DNA from: Streptococcus merionis DSM 19192
Lineage (GTDB): Bacteria > Bacillota > Bacilli > Lactobacillales > Streptococcaceae
Direction of reading: 5' to 3'
DNA length: 64,000 bases
Assembly: GCF_000380085.1 (NCBI RefSeq)
Contig: NZ_KB904542.1
Span: 1-64,000 of the forward strand
Part shown: piece by piece, positions 41,846 through 52,940 of the stretch
Layout of the letters: each line of letters opens with the position of its first letter
Numbering within the stretch: the first letter of the stretch is position 1
Notes under the pieces: model-generated
Seen by the model: the letters and a program-made list of their open reading frames with translations, nothing else
Told to the model about the DNA's origin: nothing
The model's database searches: none
Program-made: the position numbers and the translations under genes

Positions 41846-44680
41846 TCAGCGTTTGACTTCTTCCATGATATAAGCCTCAATGGTGTCATCGATCTTGAGG
41901 TCGTTGTACTTATCAATCATGAGACCACCCTCACGACCGTTAGTCACTTCTTTAACATCGTCCTTATAGTGTTTAAGGCTAATCAGGTCACCATCGTGGA
42001 TAACGATACCGTCACGGATAACACGCACTTTGGAGTCACGAGTGACCTTACCAGACAAGACCATGAAACCGCCAATAGTACCGACTTTTGATACGGTAAA
42101 GGTTTCACGAATAACCGCTTCACCAATGACTTTTTCTTGGTACTCAGGATCAAGCATCCCTTTCATCGCATCTTCAACTTCTTCAATCACCTTATAGATA
42201 ATGCTGTGAAGACGGATATCGACCTCATCAGCCTCAGCTTGTTGACGAGCCATTGATGTCGGACGTACATTGAACCCGACAATGAAAGCATTAGAAGCCT
42301 GAGCGAGTGTCACATCTGATTCATTGATAGCACCAACCGCTGAATGGACAATCGTCACTTTCACACCTTCAACTTCAATCTTTTGAAGAGAGCTTGCCAA
42401 GGCTTCAGCTGACCCTTGAACGTCTGCTTTGATGATAACATTGACAGATTTCACTTCCCCTGCTTTGAGGGTATCGAAGAGGTTGTCCAGACTGACACGA
42501 CTAGCTGCTTGACGCTGTTTAAGAAGGGCACGCTTAGCACGTTCTTCACCTGCTGCACGCGCAGCTTTTTCATCTGCATAAACCGCAAAATGATCCCCTG
42601 CCATCGGTGCTTCATTGAGACCTGTAATAGATACTGGCGTTGATGGCCCAGCGACTTTGACGCGGCGACCAAGGTCATTAGTCATGGCACGAACGCGACC
42701 AAAGGTATTGCCGACAACGATTGGATCCTGAACATTGAGAGTCCCTTGTTGCACCAAGAGAGTGGCAACCGCACCTTTTCCTTTGTCCAGACGGGCTTCA
42801 ATAACCGTACCGATAGCACGAACGGTAGGATCTGCCTGTAGCTCTTGTAGCTCTGCCACCAGGAGAACCGTCTCAAGAAGCTCATCAATATTTTGGTTGA
42901 ATTTGGCAGAGATTTCCACAAATTCAGAATCACCACCCCAAGCAGTCGAGATAACGCCATGCTCAGCCAATTCACCAATGACACGCTCGGGATTAGCTCC
43001 TGGCTTATCAATCTTGTTGATGGCGACAACGATTGGCACGTCAGCCGCTTTGGCATGGTTGATTGCTTCAACTGTTTGAGGCATAACACCATCATCAGCT
43101 GCGACAACCAAAATGGTAATATCAGTGACAGAAGCACCACGCGCACGCATCGATGTGAAAGCCGCGTGACCTGGAGTATCAAGGAAAGTAATTTTCTTTC
43201 CGTTTTCCTCAATTTGATAGGCACCGATATGCTGGGTGATTCCTCCAGCTTCTCCTGTTACCACACGAGAATTCCGCAGGGTATCAAGAAGCGTTGTCTT
43301 ACCATGGTCAACGTGCCCCATGATGGTTACGACTGGCGGACGTTCTGTCAATTCGTCCTCGTTGAGGTAGCCATCTTCTACGAAGAAGCGTTCAATATCA
43401 GCCTCATCGACTTGAACTTTTTCCTTGGCTTCAATTCCGTAATCCACCATGAGAAGCTCGATCGTATCCCCATCTAGAGACTGGTTTTGAGTTGCCATGA
43501 CACCCATCATAAAGAGTTTCTTAACAATTTCAGCCGGTTCACGTTTGATACGCTTTGCAATCTCAGCGACAGTCATACCTGCTGTATACTCAAATTCGGT
43601 TGGCAATTCATGGAATTTACGCTCTGTAACGGGTTTTTGAACCTGATTCTTATTGCCACGCTTGTTTTTCTTGTTGTTCCAATTGGAATTTCTTTGATTT
43701 CGCACTTGTTGGTTGTTTCGATTTCTATTAGTTTGCTTGTTGCGCGGCCCATCTTCATTATCCTGACGGAAACTGCGCGATTTGTCTTGTTTACCTTGTT
43801 TTTTACGACGATTATCAACAGGTTTGTCTGCAACTGGCGCTACAGATACGACTGGCTTGACAGGCTCTGCTGGAACAGTTGGCATTGGATCTACAAAGAC
43901 CTCTTCCAATTTTGGTTTCCGAGCTTGTGCTTGACGTCTGGCTTCTTTAGCCGCTAACTCCTGCTTATAGCGTTCTTCACTGCTTGCAGCATAAGCTGCA
44001 TTTTGCTCAGCTTTAAGAGCCGCTGCTCGTGCCTTAAAGTCAATTCTTGGCGCTGCTTGTGATGCTTGCTGACGTTGTCGATTATCACTGCGACGGTTTG
44101 ACTGTCCGCTGCGGTTGTCACGACCACGATTTTGATCCTCACGATTAGGACGGTTGTCCTTGCGATTATCGTTGCGACGATTATTACGATCGTTAGAGCG
44201 ACGGTTGTCATTACCTTGACTATTGCTAGCACGATTGTCATTGCGACGGTTATTTTGACTACCGCGACCTTTTTGCGCTTGGGCCTTAGCCCTTGCTTCA
44301 CGTTCAGCCTTAAAATTACGGCTCTGCGGACGAGCAACTGAAGCAGTAGTTTGAGTCGATGAGCTGGTTTCTGCTGCCACAGGTTTCTCAGTAGACTTTT
44401 CTACAGCTGGCTTCTCAGCTACTGGCGCCGTTTCTTTTTTAGCAGCGGGTTGAGCAGTAGCCCTTGGTTTTTCAGCAACCTTAGTCATCTTAGGCTCTGT
44501 CTTTTGTGTTGATACAGGCTTGCTACCGCTTAAGCTAGCAGCAATCTTAGCTGCTGCATCTGCCTCAACACTCGATGCATGACTTTTGACATCGAATCCG
44601 AGCGCTTGAGCTTTAGCAACGACTTCCTTACTCGGAACCCCCAATTCACGGGCGATTTCATTTAATCTCTTCTTAGACAA
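41846..44680 (-). CDS. infB: Translation initiation factor IF-2
   Basis: 944 residues. A long disordered N-terminus with many N-R-R-N-D type repeats (about 120-340), IF2_N domain, GTPase domain ([22 protein letters not shown]), then domains II-IV that bind fMet-tRNA. Starts with TTG at 44680, 8 nt after AGGAGG. Last gene of the rimP-nusA-ylxR-ylxQ-infB series. Confidence 0.96.
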   Translation of the reverse strand: MSKKRLNEIARELGVPSKEVVAKAQALGFDVKSHASSVEADAAAKIAASLSGSKPVSTQKTEPKMTKVAEKPRATAQPAAKKETAPVAEKPAVEKSTEKPVAAETSSSTQTTASVARPQSRNFKAEREARAKAQAQKGRGSQNNRRNDNRASNSQGNDNRRSNDRNNRRNDNRKDNRPNREDQNRGRDNRSGQSNRRSDNRQRQQASQAAPRIDFKARAAALKAEQNAAYAASSEERYKQELAAKEARRQAQARKPKLEEVFVDPMPTVPAEPVKPVVSVAPVADKPVDNRRKKQGKQDKSRSFRQDNEDGPRNKQTNRNRNNQQVRNQRNSNWNNKKNKRGNKNQVQKPVTERKFHELPTEFEYTAGMTVAEIAKRIKREPAEIVKKLFMMGVMATQNQSLDGDTIELLMVDYGIEAKEKVQVDEADIERFFVEDGYLNEDELTERPPVVTIMGHVDHGKTTLLDTLRNSRVVTGEAGGITQHIGAYQIEENGKKITFLDTPGHAAFTSMRARGASVTDITILVVAADDGVMPQTVEAINHAKAADVPIVVAINKIDKPGANPERVIGELAEHGVISTAWGGDSEFVEISAKFNQNIDELLETVLLVAELQELQADPTVRAIGTVIEARLDKGKGAVATLLVQQGTLNVQDPIVVGNTFGRVRAMTNDLGRRVKVAGPSTPVSITGLNEAPMAGDHFAVYADEKAARAAGEERAKRALLKQRQAASRVSLDNLFDTLKAGEVKSVNVIIKADVQGSAEALASSLQKIEVEGVKVTIVHSAVGAINESDVTLAQASNAFIVGFNVRPTSMARQQAEADEVDIRLHSIIYKVIEEVEDAMKGMLDPEYQEKVIGEAVIRETFTVSKVGTIGGFMVLSGKVTRDSKVRVIRDGIVIHDGDLISLKHYKDDVKEVTNGREGGLMIDKYNDLKIDDTIEAYIMEEVKR

Positions 44681-44697
44681 TACCCTGTCCTCCTGTT

Positions 44698-45000
44698 CTA
44701 TTCCATAATAGACCTCATCTTCTTTACAAATCCAGCATCAACCACGGCTAGAACCTTTCTCGGTTTGCCAAGGGCTGTGCTAATTTCCAACGTTGTCAAC
44801 GCTGTAGAGACGTTTACCTGATAATAGTCGGATTTATCCGTTATTTTTTTACTTAAATTTGGGCCTGCATCCTGAGCCAGAAAAATGAGTTTCGCTTGAC
44901 CAGTCTGGATACTCTTGACGACCAACTCTTCTCCGGAAATGAGCTTTCCAGCGCGTTGGGCCAATCCCAATAAATTTAATAATTTCTGTTGATTATTCAA
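44698..45000 (-). CDS. ylxQ: L7Ae-family ribosomal-like protein YlxQ
   Basis: 100 residues. [20 protein letters not shown] and [19 protein letters not shown] identify the L7Ae/L30e RNA-binding fold of YlxQ proteins. TTG 45000 is taken as start because it gives the standard N-terminus; it overlaps the end of ylxR by 8 nt. The alternative upstream ATG would add 14 residues unlike the family. Function: probably binds K-turn RNA, no confirmed target. Confidence 0.88.
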   Translation of the reverse strand: MNNQQKLLNLLGLAQRAGKLISGEELVVKSIQTGQAKLIFLAQDAGPNLSKKITDKSDYYQVNVSTALTTLEISTALGKPRKVLAVVDAGFVKKMRSIME

Positions 45001-45289
45001 GGCCGAGCTCTCTTCTTTTGACTTTATGGTCAACATAGGCAATCAAATCATCGTAGAAGCTCTCATCCACTTCCATGCTAAAGGCACGGTTGAAGACCTG
45101 CTTTTTCTTGGCAAGCATTGCTTCCTCGTTATCCAACTTGATGTAGGCACCACGACCATTGGCCTTGCCAGTCGGGTCTATAAAGACCAGACCTTCCTTA
45201 TTTTTAACGATGCGCAAGAGGTCTCGCTTATCAATGATTTCATTGGAAACCACCGATTTTCTGAGTGGGATTTTACGAACTTTTGCCAT
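44993..45289 (-). CDS. ylxR: YlxR (DUF448) protein
   Basis: 98 residues. KIPLRKSVVSNEIIDKRDLL followed by IDPTGKANGRGAYI is the DUF448 signature; the usual C-V pair near the start is S-V here. Reported as an RNA-binding or nucleoid-like regulator in other Firmicutes. ATG 45289 follows GGAGGTGG. Lies between nusA and ylxQ as in most Firmicutes. Confidence 0.92.
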   Translation of the reverse strand: MAKVRKIPLRKSVVSNEIIDKRDLLRIVKNKEGLVFIDPTGKANGRGAYIKLDNEEAMLAKKKQVFNRAFSMEVDESFYDDLIAYVDHKVKRRELGLE

Positions 45290-45299
45290 CCGCCACCTC

Positions 45300-46532
45300 C
45301 TAGTCTTGGTCTGCACTCACACCAAATTCTGCTGCTGCAGCCAGCATGTCATCATCCAAATCTGCCAACGCGACAGCCGCAAATCCGTCCTCTTCCTCTC
45401 CAAATGTATCCGATTCTGGCTCGATAGCGTCTGGGAAGAATTGGTCTTCTTGGGCTTCGTACTCACTAGCAGACTTGATGTCGATACGAAAACCTGTCAA
45501 ATGAGCCGCCAGACGAACATTTTGTCCACGACGACCAATGGCAAGCGACAGCTTGTTATCGGGAACAACAACTGTTGCACGCTTAGCATCTTCACTGTCA
45601 AAGAGAACCATGTCCACTTCTGCTGGTGCGATGGCATTGTAGATAAATTCAGCGGGATCTTCCATCCACTCAATGACATCAATATTTTCTTCCACTGGCA
45701 CCATGCGGTCCAACTTCGGATCGTACTTGGCGGGATGGAATTTGCCAGTGATTTTTTTGATATTAGCACCGCCACGACCGACGATAGTCCCGATAGCATC
45801 AACGTTAGGGTTGTGACTACGAACGGCAACCTTGGTACGATCACCAGCTTCACGAGACACACTCATAATTTCCACAGTGCCATCATAAACCTCAGGTATT
45901 TCCTGCTCCATAAGACGCTTGATCATCTGAGGATGGCTACGACTTACAAACACATTGACACCACGGTTGTTTTCTTCAACCTTGTAAACATAAACATCGA
46001 TACGGTCGTGAGATTGGAAAACTTCACCAGGAATTTGATCTTGCTTAGATAGCTGAGCTTCGATAGTTCCTAGATTAACATAGATAAATTTGTTGTCAAA
46101 ACGCTCCACTGTTCCTGACATGATTTCATTTTCATGTTCCTTGTAGGTATTGTATGTGATAGCACGGGTCTGCTTGCGCATCTTTTCCATGATCGTCTGC
46201 TTGGCTGACTGGGCTGCGACACGACCAAATTCCGTGGGAGATTCTTCAAACTTAATCTTGTCCCCAAGCTCATAGGCTGAACTGATGGCCATTGCGTCTT
46301 TGAGAGAAATCTCCAAGCGACTATCAAACACTTCGTCCACGACTTCGCGAACTGTGTAGACATGGAAGTCGCCTTTTTTCTCGTCAAATTCGATCGCAAC
46401 GGATTCAGCCTGGCCATAGCGGCGCTTATAGGCCGATCGAAGCGACTCCACTACCGCATCAACGATATCTTCTTTTTTGATTCCTTTATCTTCTTCCAAA
46501 ATACGGAAGGCTTCTAGCATTTCTTTGCTCAT
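45300..46532 (-). CDS. nusA: Transcription elongation/termination factor NusA
   Basis: 410 residues: N-terminal RNA-polymerase-binding domain (1-125), S1 domain (about 130-200), KH1 and KH2 (about 200-345 with VGRGGANIKKI and IGRRGQNVRLA) and a short acidic tail; the C-terminal repeats of proteobacterial NusA are absent, as normal for Firmicutes. ATG 46532 with AAGGAAC. Modulates pausing, termination and antitermination. Confidence 0.96.
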   Translation of the reverse strand: MSKEMLEAFRILEEDKGIKKEDIVDAVVESLRSAYKRRYGQAESVAIEFDEKKGDFHVYTVREVVDEVFDSRLEISLKDAMAISSAYELGDKIKFEESPTEFGRVAAQSAKQTIMEKMRKQTRAITYNTYKEHENEIMSGTVERFDNKFIYVNLGTIEAQLSKQDQIPGEVFQSHDRIDVYVYKVEENNRGVNVFVSRSHPQMIKRLMEQEIPEVYDGTVEIMSVSREAGDRTKVAVRSHNPNVDAIGTIVGRGGANIKKITGKFHPAKYDPKLDRMVPVEENIDVIEWMEDPAEFIYNAIAPAEVDMVLFDSEDAKRATVVVPDNKLSLAIGRRGQNVRLAAHLTGFRIDIKSASEYEAQEDQFFPDAIEPESDTFGEEEDGFAAVALADLDDDMLAAAAEFGVSADQD

Positions 46533-46556
46533 GATTGTTCCTTTATTCAATTAGCG

Positions 46557-47036
46557 TTACAGTTTTACAGCGAGACGCGCCTTAGCAACCGTCTCATAGG
46601 GAATTTTCACTTCTTTGCGACGAGTCTTGTCCATATAGACCATATGTAGAGTCTCGCCATCAAAAGAGATCAGGTCTCCCTCAAAAATTTTGAGCTTATC
46701 GATAGCCTTATACAGACTAACATTGATGTACTTACCCACAGCCTTTTCGATAGCTTCCGCATTTTTAAGCGGACGCTCAAGACCTGGGCTAGTCACTTCA
46801 AGCATATACTGGTCTGGGAAAGGATCCGGCTTAATTTCATCCAAAAGCGGACTGATAATCTCCGACAGGTCTGCTGTGTCATTGAGCGAAATACCACCCT
46901 CCTTATCGATAAAAATACTCAGAACCATGTCGCCGCCCATTTTGGTATATTCGACATCCACGAGCTCATACGGAATCTGAATGGCTGGGGCGACAACCTC
47001 AGTTACCAGCTCAACAATAGATTTGCTTGCGATGAT
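46557..47036 (-). CDS. rimP: Ribosome maturation factor RimP, non-canonical start
   Basis: 159 residues if started at ATC 47036. The conserved body ([47 protein letters not shown]) is complete, and the family N-terminus [20 protein letters not shown] is encoded upstream of the first GTG (46961). Between the in-frame TGA near 47078 and that GTG there is no ATG, GTG or TTG. A strong GGAGG (47046-47042) is 5 nt before ATC 47036, 2 nt before ATT 47039 and 8 nt before ATC 47033. Initiation therefore probably uses AUC or AUU. RimP is needed for 30S maturation; the gene opens the nusA-infB operon. Confidence 0.85.
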   Translation of the reverse strand: MIASKSIVELVTEVVAPAIQIPYELVDVEYTKMGGDMVLSIFIDKEGGISLNDTADLSEIISPLLDEIKPDPFPDQYMLEVTSPGLERPLKNAEAIEKAVGKYINVSLYKAIDKLKIFEGDLISFDGETLHMVYMDKTRRKEVKIPYETVAKARLAVKL

Positions 47037-47124
47037 AATGTCCTCCGTTTCTATAGAGATAAAAGCATATAAGAGAGGTCAAGACTTGCTGCCTCAACCT
47101 CCTTTTTCCTATTCAACTAAGTGT

Positions 47125-47153
47125 ATTATAGCACACCCTCAGAAAGAATGCAA
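47125..47153 (-). promoter_or_regulatory. Promoter of the rimP-nusA-infB operon
   Basis: TTGCAT (47153-47148), 17-nt spacer, TATAAT (47130-47125), giving a leader of roughly 75 nt before rimP. Confidence 0.75.
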
Positions 47154-47391
47154 GAACTAGATGTTTTACACACGCCAAACGCATGAAAAAATCATTTGTT
47201 GAAAAAAGTTGTGAAAATGACAAAAACGCCTATTTGTGGCAGCCTATGAAAAAACTGGATGAGGTTTATCTGAAATTCTTCAGTTTTGCATCTTTCAATG
47301 ACCTATGAAAAAATGTTTTCTGCATAGGCTTGAATTTGCAATATTTCGGAAATAATTTGGAAGATTTTTCTTCAGACATTTGGCATGCCTA

Positions 47392-47420
47392 TTTACATTC
47401 TTCTTAAAATCTTGTATAAT
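47392..47420 (+). promoter_or_regulatory. Promoter of the serS leader
   Basis: TTTACA (47392-47397), 17-nt spacer, TATAAT (47415-47420). The 47154-47391 stretch before it holds no feature I can support. Confidence 0.75.
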
Positions 47421-47429
47421 GATAGTTGT

Positions 47430-47690
47430 CTAAGTTACTTTTAGGGCGAGACACGGATGTGTGACAAACTGGGTTAGTAGCGTCATAAAAGGTAAACCAA
47501 ACAAGACCTCTAACGGATAAGTAGGGTGCCAGTCCTTTTCAGAAAGTCTGCGGTTGCTGTGAGCAGATAAGGAAAGCATGTGAAATTCTACCGTTACGAC
47601 ACAATTTTATAAGTAATCAAGCACTTTTGTGAAAGCTGGATGGAACCGCGGTAACACGCTCCAGCATGAGCAGGAGTGTTTTTGCTAGCC
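47430..47690 (+). promoter_or_regulatory. T-box riboswitch of serS
   Basis: TGGATGGAACCGCGGTAAC near 47639-47656 is the T-box sequence; ACACGCTCC/GGAGTGT with TTTTT (47654-47683) is the terminator. The long upstream part has stem-I like AGTAGGGTGCC and ATAAGTAG motifs. It should respond to uncharged tRNA-Ser given the downstream gene. In 47691-47991 I see no further gene. Confidence 0.85.
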
Positions 47691-47991
47691 TGATGACGCT
47701 CTTTCCAGATAAATAGGGGAGTGAAAATCTATCATTCATGACATCACGCCAAACAGCTGAAAACAGGCTAGCCTGTATGGCCTTGATTTAATAGTCACAG
47801 CTTATACTTTGATTCAGGAAAAGCTTTTTCAACATCGAGACTGGTTTTTGGAGATCTACTGACTGTGCCGAACGATTGAGGCGTAAAAAGTAGCCTTAAA
47901 GCTGTGAACACTGATTTCCTGGGTCAACGGTAGCTTCTTCAGTTTCCCACACATTTTTTGTTCTCTTACATCTTAGACGAAGAGGTTCTTT

Positions 47992-48216
47992 ATGATTCAG
48001 ATTATTGTTCATGCTTTTGCAGATACGTCTGAAGCCGTTGTACAAGTTGTCTACGCTTCTAGTGACCATCTTGCTGTCTCGAAACGCTACAAAGCACTCA
48101 AGGAGCAGCTTCCAAATGACTATCTCGCCATCTACGATCTCCCTCTGGACACAGACCTGACACAGTTAAGACACTTCCCTTCTGTGGCGATCAGTCCAGA
48201 CGACTTTACCACCTAA
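47992..48216 (+). CDS. Small conserved-looking protein of unknown function
   Basis: 74 residues, acidic, no membrane segment or signal: starts MIQIIVHAFADTSEAVVQVV and ends FPSVAISPDDFTT. AGAGG lies 6 nt upstream and serS follows after 35 nt, so it is read with serS under the T-box. The predicted alternation of strands and helices suggests a small folded protein. I do not recognise the family. Confidence 0.7.
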   Translation: MIQIIVHAFADTSEAVVQVVYASSDHLAVSKRYKALKEQLPNDYLAIYDLPLDTDLTQLRHFPSVAISPDDFTT

Positions 48217-48251
48217 TTCACTATATTTAATTACATTTTGGAGGAAAACCT

Positions 48252-49526
48252 ATGTTAGACATTAAAAAAATTCGTGCAGACTTCAACGCTGTTGCTGAAA
48301 AATTAGCCACTCGTGGTGTTGAGGCAGATACTATCGCAATTCTAAAAGAGCTAGACGGTAAGCGCCGTGAGCTCTTAGTCGTAGCCGAGGAGAAAAAAGC
48401 AGAGCGCAATACCGTCTCAGCTGAAATTGCCCAAGCTAAACGTAACAAAGAAAATGCAGATGACAAGATCGCTGCTATGCAGGCTCTTTCTGCTGAAATC
48501 AAGGACATCGATACTGAGTTAGCAGGTATTGAAGAGCAGGTTACAGCTATCATCACAACCATCCCAAATATCCCCCATGACTCTGTACCAATTGGCGCTG
48601 ATGAAGAAGATAACGTCGAAGTCCGCCGTTGGGGAACACCACGCGAGTTTGACTTTGAGATTAAGGCGCACTGGGACTTGGGTGAGGATCTAGGTATTTT
48701 GGATTGGGAGCGTGGCGGTAAGGTCACTGGCGCTCGCTTCCTCTTTTACAAAGGCCTCGGAGCTCGTCTTGAACGCGCCCTCTACAACTTCATGCTGGAT
48801 GAGCATGCCAAAGAAGGCTATACTGAAGTCATTCCTCCCTATATGGTTAACCAGGATTCCATGTTTGGTACAGGCCAATATCCGAAATTCAAGGAAGATA
48901 CCTTTGAGCTAGCAGACAGCCCCTATGTCCTCATCCCAACTGCTGAGGTGCCACTGACCAATTATTACCGCGATGAAATCGTTGATGGCAAGGATCTGCC
49001 AATCTACTTCACAGCCATGAGCCCATCTTTCCGCTCTGAAGCTGGATCTGCTGGGCGCGACACCCGCGGTCTTATCCGCCTCCACCAATTCCACAAGGTA
49101 GAGATGGTCAAGTTTGCTAAGCCAGAAGAGTCCTATGACGAGTTGGAAAAAATGACTGCCAACGCTGAAAACATTCTCCAAAAACTCGGTCTTCCATATC
49201 GTGTATTGGCTCTCTGTACTGGAGACATGGGCTTCTCAGCTGCTAAAACTTATGACTTGGAAGTTTGGATTCCGGCTCAAAACGCCTACCGTGAAATCTC
49301 AAGCTGTTCTAACACTGAGGACTTCCAAGCCCGTCGTGCCCAAATCCGTTACCGCGATGAGGCAGATGGCAAAGTGAAGCTTCTTCATACCCTCAATGGT
49401 TCAGGATTGGCTGTCGGCCGCACCGTTGCTGCTATCCTTGAAAATTACCAAAATGAAGACGGCTCCGTCACTATTCCAGAAGCTCTTCGCCCTTATATGG
49501 GAGGAGTTGAGGTGATTAAACCTTAA
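48252..49526 (+). CDS. serS: Seryl-tRNA synthetase
   Basis: 424 residues, class II synthetase: N-terminal coiled-coil arm (about 25-105) that grips the tRNA-Ser variable arm, then the catalytic domain with motif 2 ([20 protein letters not shown]) and motif 3 ([17 protein letters not shown]). RBS TTGGAGG. Regulated by the T-box leader. Confidence 0.96.
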   Translation: MLDIKKIRADFNAVAEKLATRGVEADTIAILKELDGKRRELLVVAEEKKAERNTVSAEIAQAKRNKENADDKIAAMQALSAEIKDIDTELAGIEEQVTAIITTIPNIPHDSVPIGADEEDNVEVRRWGTPREFDFEIKAHWDLGEDLGILDWERGGKVTGARFLFYKGLGARLERALYNFMLDEHAKEGYTEVIPPYMVNQDSMFGTGQYPKFKEDTFELADSPYVLIPTAEVPLTNYYRDEIVDGKDLPIYFTAMSPSFRSEAGSAGRDTRGLIRLHQFHKVEMVKFAKPEESYDELEKMTANAENILQKLGLPYRVLALCTGDMGFSAAKTYDLEVWIPAQNAYREISSCSNTEDFQARRAQIRYRDEADGKVKLLHTLNGSGLAVGRTVAAILENYQNEDGSVTIPEALRPYMGGVEVIKP

Positions 49527-49563
49527 TAGCCAGGACAGAGCTGAGTAAAAACTTTAAAAACAG

Positions 49564-49614
49564 TAAAACTGCATGAAATCAATGTTTAGTAAACGTTGAT
49601 TTCATGCAGTTTTT
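49564..49614. terminator. Bidirectional terminator between serS and accA
   Basis: A near perfect 20-bp stem: AAAACTGCATGAAATCAA with TTGATTTCATGCAGTTTT; T-runs both ways. The best-preserved copy of the AAACTGCATGAA hairpin family. Confidence 0.88.
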
Positions 49615-49688
49615 AATCGTTTCATTCAGATACGAGATAAAGGTACGTTGGAAAAGGGTGAATGCCACTAAACCTCATTCCTCTAAAT

Positions 49689-50459
49689 CTAATATTTCCT
49701 AAACCTCGCGTAGCGCGCATTTAACAGCTGCTCTACAGAGAGCTGTCCAAGCTCCGCGAAAGCTTGTATGAGATCTTCTTTGATTTGTGCGACCAACTCC
49801 AGATTAGAGCGCCCCTCCTCTGGAATAACGGTATCAACAATGTCTAATTTTTGGAGTTCAAAGGAGGTGATCTTCATGAGTTCAGCGGCCTCTATAGCAC
49901 GACTTCCATCTTTCCAGAGAATCGAAGCAAAGCCTTCTGGTGAGAGAACGGCGTACATGGAGTTTTCCAGCATCCAGACCCTATCTGCCACAGCCAAGGC
50001 AAGCGCTCCACCAGAGCCACCTTCCCCGATGATGATAGCAATGATAGGCACCTTAAGATCACTCATCTCAAGCAAATTGCGGGCAATTGCCTCCCCTTGA
50101 CCGCGCTCTTCAGCTCCTAGGCCAGGATAGGCACCTGCTGTGTTGATAAAAGTAACGATGGGACGTTTAAACTTCTCTGCCTGCTTCATAAGGCGTAAAG
50201 CCTTACGATAACCTTCGGGATGGGGTTGTCCAAAATTACGTTTGAGGTTGCCTTGCAGGTTCTTCCCTTTTTGGATGCCGACAAAAGTCACTGGCTGGCC
50301 TGCCAAAAGCCCAATACCACCGACAACAGCACCATCATCACGGAAGTGACGATCTCCATGAAATTCTATAAAATCATCGAAAATGTGTTCTGCAAAATCT
50401 AAACTTGTCAAACGCGATTGATCACGCGCCGATTTGATAATACGACTGACTTGGCTCAT
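49689..50459 (-). CDS. accA: Acetyl-CoA carboxylase carboxyltransferase alpha
   Basis: 256 residues, crotonase-like fold: [20 protein letters not shown] and [20 protein letters not shown]. With AccD it transfers CO2 from biotin to acetyl-CoA, forming malonyl-CoA. The start overlaps the accD end by 4 nt (ATGA). Last gene of the fab/acc series. Confidence 0.95.
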   Translation of the reverse strand: MSQVSRIIKSARDQSRLTSLDFAEHIFDDFIEFHGDRHFRDDGAVVGGIGLLAGQPVTFVGIQKGKNLQGNLKRNFGQPHPEGYRKALRLMKQAEKFKRPIVTFINTAGAYPGLGAEERGQGEAIARNLLEMSDLKVPIIAIIIGEGGSGGALALAVADRVWMLENSMYAVLSPEGFASILWKDGSRAIEAAELMKITSFELQKLDIVDTVIPEEGRSNLELVAQIKEDLIQAFAELGQLSVEQLLNARYARFRKY

Positions 50460-51322
50460 TGACCACCTCCATGAAAATGCAGCAGACGAGCAATTGTTGC
50501 TCGCAAGTCTTGCCTAGCCACAATAGCATCAACAAAACCGTGTTCCTGCAAGAACTCAGCCTTTTGAAAATCGTCCGGCAAAGTCTCCCGAACCGTATTT
50601 TCAATGACACGACGACCAGCAAAACCGATCAAAGTCTGTGGCTCTGCTATGATCACATCACCTTCCATAGCAAAACTAGCAGTCACTCCGCCAGTTGTTG
50701 GGTCTGTCAAAATAGTCAAGTAGAACAGACCAGCATTAGAATGGCGTTTCACCGCTGCAGAAACCTTGGCCATCTGCATGAGACTCATGATGCCTTCTTG
50801 CATCCGAGCGCCACCAGAAGCTGTAAAGACTACCACAGGCAAGCCTTTTTCTGTCGCAAGTTCAAAGAGACGGGTCACTTTTTCACCGACAACCGTCCCC
50901 ATCGACGCCATGATAAAACGAGAATCCATGATCCCCAAAGCAATCTGCTGGCCATCAATCTTAGCCAAGCCTGTCATGACCGCCTCATCCAGACCTGTTT
51001 TTTCCTTTGTACTCGCAATTTTTTCAGAATAACCAGGAAAATTCAGAGGGTTTTTAGTCTCAATACCCGTGAATAACTCCTCAAAACTCCCCTCATCGAC
51101 AGTCAAACGCAGCCGCTCCTGAGCAGTGATTCTAAAATTATAACCACACACTGGACAGGTTTTAGTCTGGCCCAGATCTTCTCGGTACACCATCTTCTTG
51201 CAAGCTGGACACTTGCCAAAAAGCTCATCAGGTACTTCTGGCTTTGTTTGAGCTGGCTCATTGCGGATTGACCGATTGGGGGTAATCCGAATGTATTTTT
51301 CCTTTTTTGAAAATAGGGCCAT
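50456..51322 (-). CDS. accD: Acetyl-CoA carboxylase carboxyltransferase beta
   Basis: 288 residues. Four-cysteine zinc ribbon near the N-terminus ([20 protein letters not shown]), then the carboxyltransferase domain ([14 protein letters not shown]). Starts 249 nt after the end of accC, a gap larger than usual for this cluster. Confidence 0.95.
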   Translation of the reverse strand: MALFSKKEKYIRITPNRSIRNEPAQTKPEVPDELFGKCPACKKMVYREDLGQTKTCPVCGYNFRITAQERLRLTVDEGSFEELFTGIETKNPLNFPGYSEKIASTKEKTGLDEAVMTGLAKIDGQQIALGIMDSRFIMASMGTVVGEKVTRLFELATEKGLPVVVFTASGGARMQEGIMSLMQMAKVSAAVKRHSNAGLFYLTILTDPTTGGVTASFAMEGDVIIAEPQTLIGFAGRRVIENTVRETLPDDFQKAEFLQEHGFVDAIVARQDLRATIARLLHFHGGGQ

Positions 51323-51570
51323 ACCTTACTCCTTCGATTCTCTACAGTGTTCCATCTGTTCTTAGTGAAAAGTCTTCCCAATCCTAATCTCGGAAAAAAC
51401 CAAAATCGCAGAGCCACTGAAAAATAACGCTAAGCAAAATTCAAGAACACTAAACGAAAAAATGAATTCTTTTAAAACTCAGACGTGCAAAACTTCTTTC
51501 TTGTTACATATCGTTCATACTGCTTGTCAATTTTCTGCTTTTTTCAGCGGAGCAATAGGAAAACTGCTTA
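51323..51570. other. accC-accD intergenic stretch
   Basis: 248 nt without a supportable gene, promoter or terminator, inside an otherwise compact operon. Confidence 0.5.
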
Positions 51571-52935
51571 TTACTTCTCTTGGTAGCTCGGCAAAAAATG
51601 CTCCGCCAGATAGGCTGTGTCATAATCTCCAGCAACCACATGCTCATCTGAGATGAGGTTCAATTGAAAATCCACATTGGTCATGACACCATCAATATCA
51701 AACTCATAAAGCGCTCGTTGCATCTTCATGAGGGCTTCAAAGCGCGTTTCCCCATGAACAATGACCTTGGCAATCATCGAATCATAATAAGGTGGAATCG
51801 TGTAACCTGGATAAACAGCCGAATCCACACGCAGACCAACACCTCCAGCTGGCAGATGCAAATTGGTAATGGTGCCTGGACTCGGTGCAAAATTAAAGGC
51901 GGGATTCTCCGCGTTGATGCGACATTCGATGGCATGACCTGTAAAAGTCACTTCTTCCTGAGTGATAGAAAGTGCCTCTCCTGCTGCAAGTCGGATTTGC
52001 TCCTTGACAATATCTATACCTGTGACAAACTCCGTCACAGGATGCTCGACCTGCACACGGGTATTCATTTCCATAAAGTAGAACTCGCCCTTAGCTTCAT
52101 CTAACAAAAACTCGATCGTGCCTGCATTCTCGTAGCCGACTGACTGAGCAGCTCGTACAGCTGAAGCACCAATCTCATCTCGCATCGTTTTTCCAATCGC
52201 AATTGAAGGACTTTCTTCCAAGACTTTTTGGTTATTCCGCTGGATAGAACAATCTCGCTCTCCTAGGTGAATGACATTTCCCTGCTGGTCAGCTAGGATC
52301 TGCACCTCGATATGGCGAGCAGGGTAAATCACGCGCTCTAGATACATCGCTCCATTACCAAAGGCTGCTTGGGCTTCGGCAGAGGCATTCTCAAAGGCTG
52401 CGATTAGATCTTCTGCTCGTTCTACCTTACGAATCCCTTTCCCGCCACCACCTGCTGATGCTTTTAACATGACAGGGTAGCCAATTCTCTGAGCAATTTC
52501 CAAAGCCTCATCAGCATTATAAACCTCGCCGTCTGAACCTGGAATGACTGGTACCTGAGCCTTAATCATCTCCGTACGGGCATTGATTTTATCACCCATC
52601 GCATCCATTACTTGGCCTGATGGTCCAATAAACTTGATCCCAACCTCTTCACACATGGTGGCAAATTTGGAGTTTTCAGATAGAAATCCAAATCCTGGAT
52701 GAATGGCTTGCGCGCCAGTCACCACAGCAGCAGAAAGGACTGCGTTCATGTTTAAGTAGGATTCGACTGATCGGGCTGGGCCAATACAGATGGCCTCATC
52801 TGCCAAGATAGCATGCAGAGCCTCCTTATCAGCTTCTGAATAAACAGCTACTGTTTCGATGCCCAATTCTCTCGCTGCACGAATGATTCGCACCGCAATT
52901 TCACCACGATTGGCAATTAAAATTTTTGAAAACAT
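51571..52935 (-). CDS. accC: Biotin carboxylase of acetyl-CoA carboxylase
   Basis: 454 residues. ATP-grasp enzyme: SKILIANRGEIAVRIIRAAR, the glycine-rich KASAGGGGKGIRKV and EMNTRVQVEHPVTE. Carboxylates the biotin on AccB. ATG 52935 with GGGAGG 4 nt further up; that ribosome binding site is at the very border of the inserted repeat and appears to have belonged to the original fabZ end. Confidence 0.95.
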   Translation of the reverse strand: MFSKILIANRGEIAVRIIRAARELGIETVAVYSEADKEALHAILADEAICIGPARSVESYLNMNAVLSAAVVTGAQAIHPGFGFLSENSKFATMCEEVGIKFIGPSGQVMDAMGDKINARTEMIKAQVPVIPGSDGEVYNADEALEIAQRIGYPVMLKASAGGGGKGIRKVERAEDLIAAFENASAEAQAAFGNGAMYLERVIYPARHIEVQILADQQGNVIHLGERDCSIQRNNQKVLEESPSIAIGKTMRDEIGASAVRAAQSVGYENAGTIEFLLDEAKGEFYFMEMNTRVQVEHPVTEFVTGIDIVKEQIRLAAGEALSITQEEVTFTGHAIECRINAENPAFNFAPSPGTITNLHLPAGGVGLRVDSAVYPGYTIPPYYDSMIAKVIVHGETRFEALMKMQRALYEFDIDGVMTNVDFQLNLISDEHVVAGDYDTAYLAEHFLPSYQEK

Positions 52936-52940
52936 CCTAC

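Noticed and set aside
42893-43957. Long plus-strand frames opposite infB
   Set aside because: Shadow frames caused by the codon pattern and the N-R-rich repeats of infB.
45159-46052. 297-codon plus-strand frame opposite ylxR/nusA
   Set aside because: Antisense shadow of conserved genes with no resemblance to a protein family.
46557-46961. rimP starting at GTG 46961
   Set aside because: This would delete 25 conserved residues and has no ribosome binding site, whereas GGAGG lies before ATC/ATT codons upstream.
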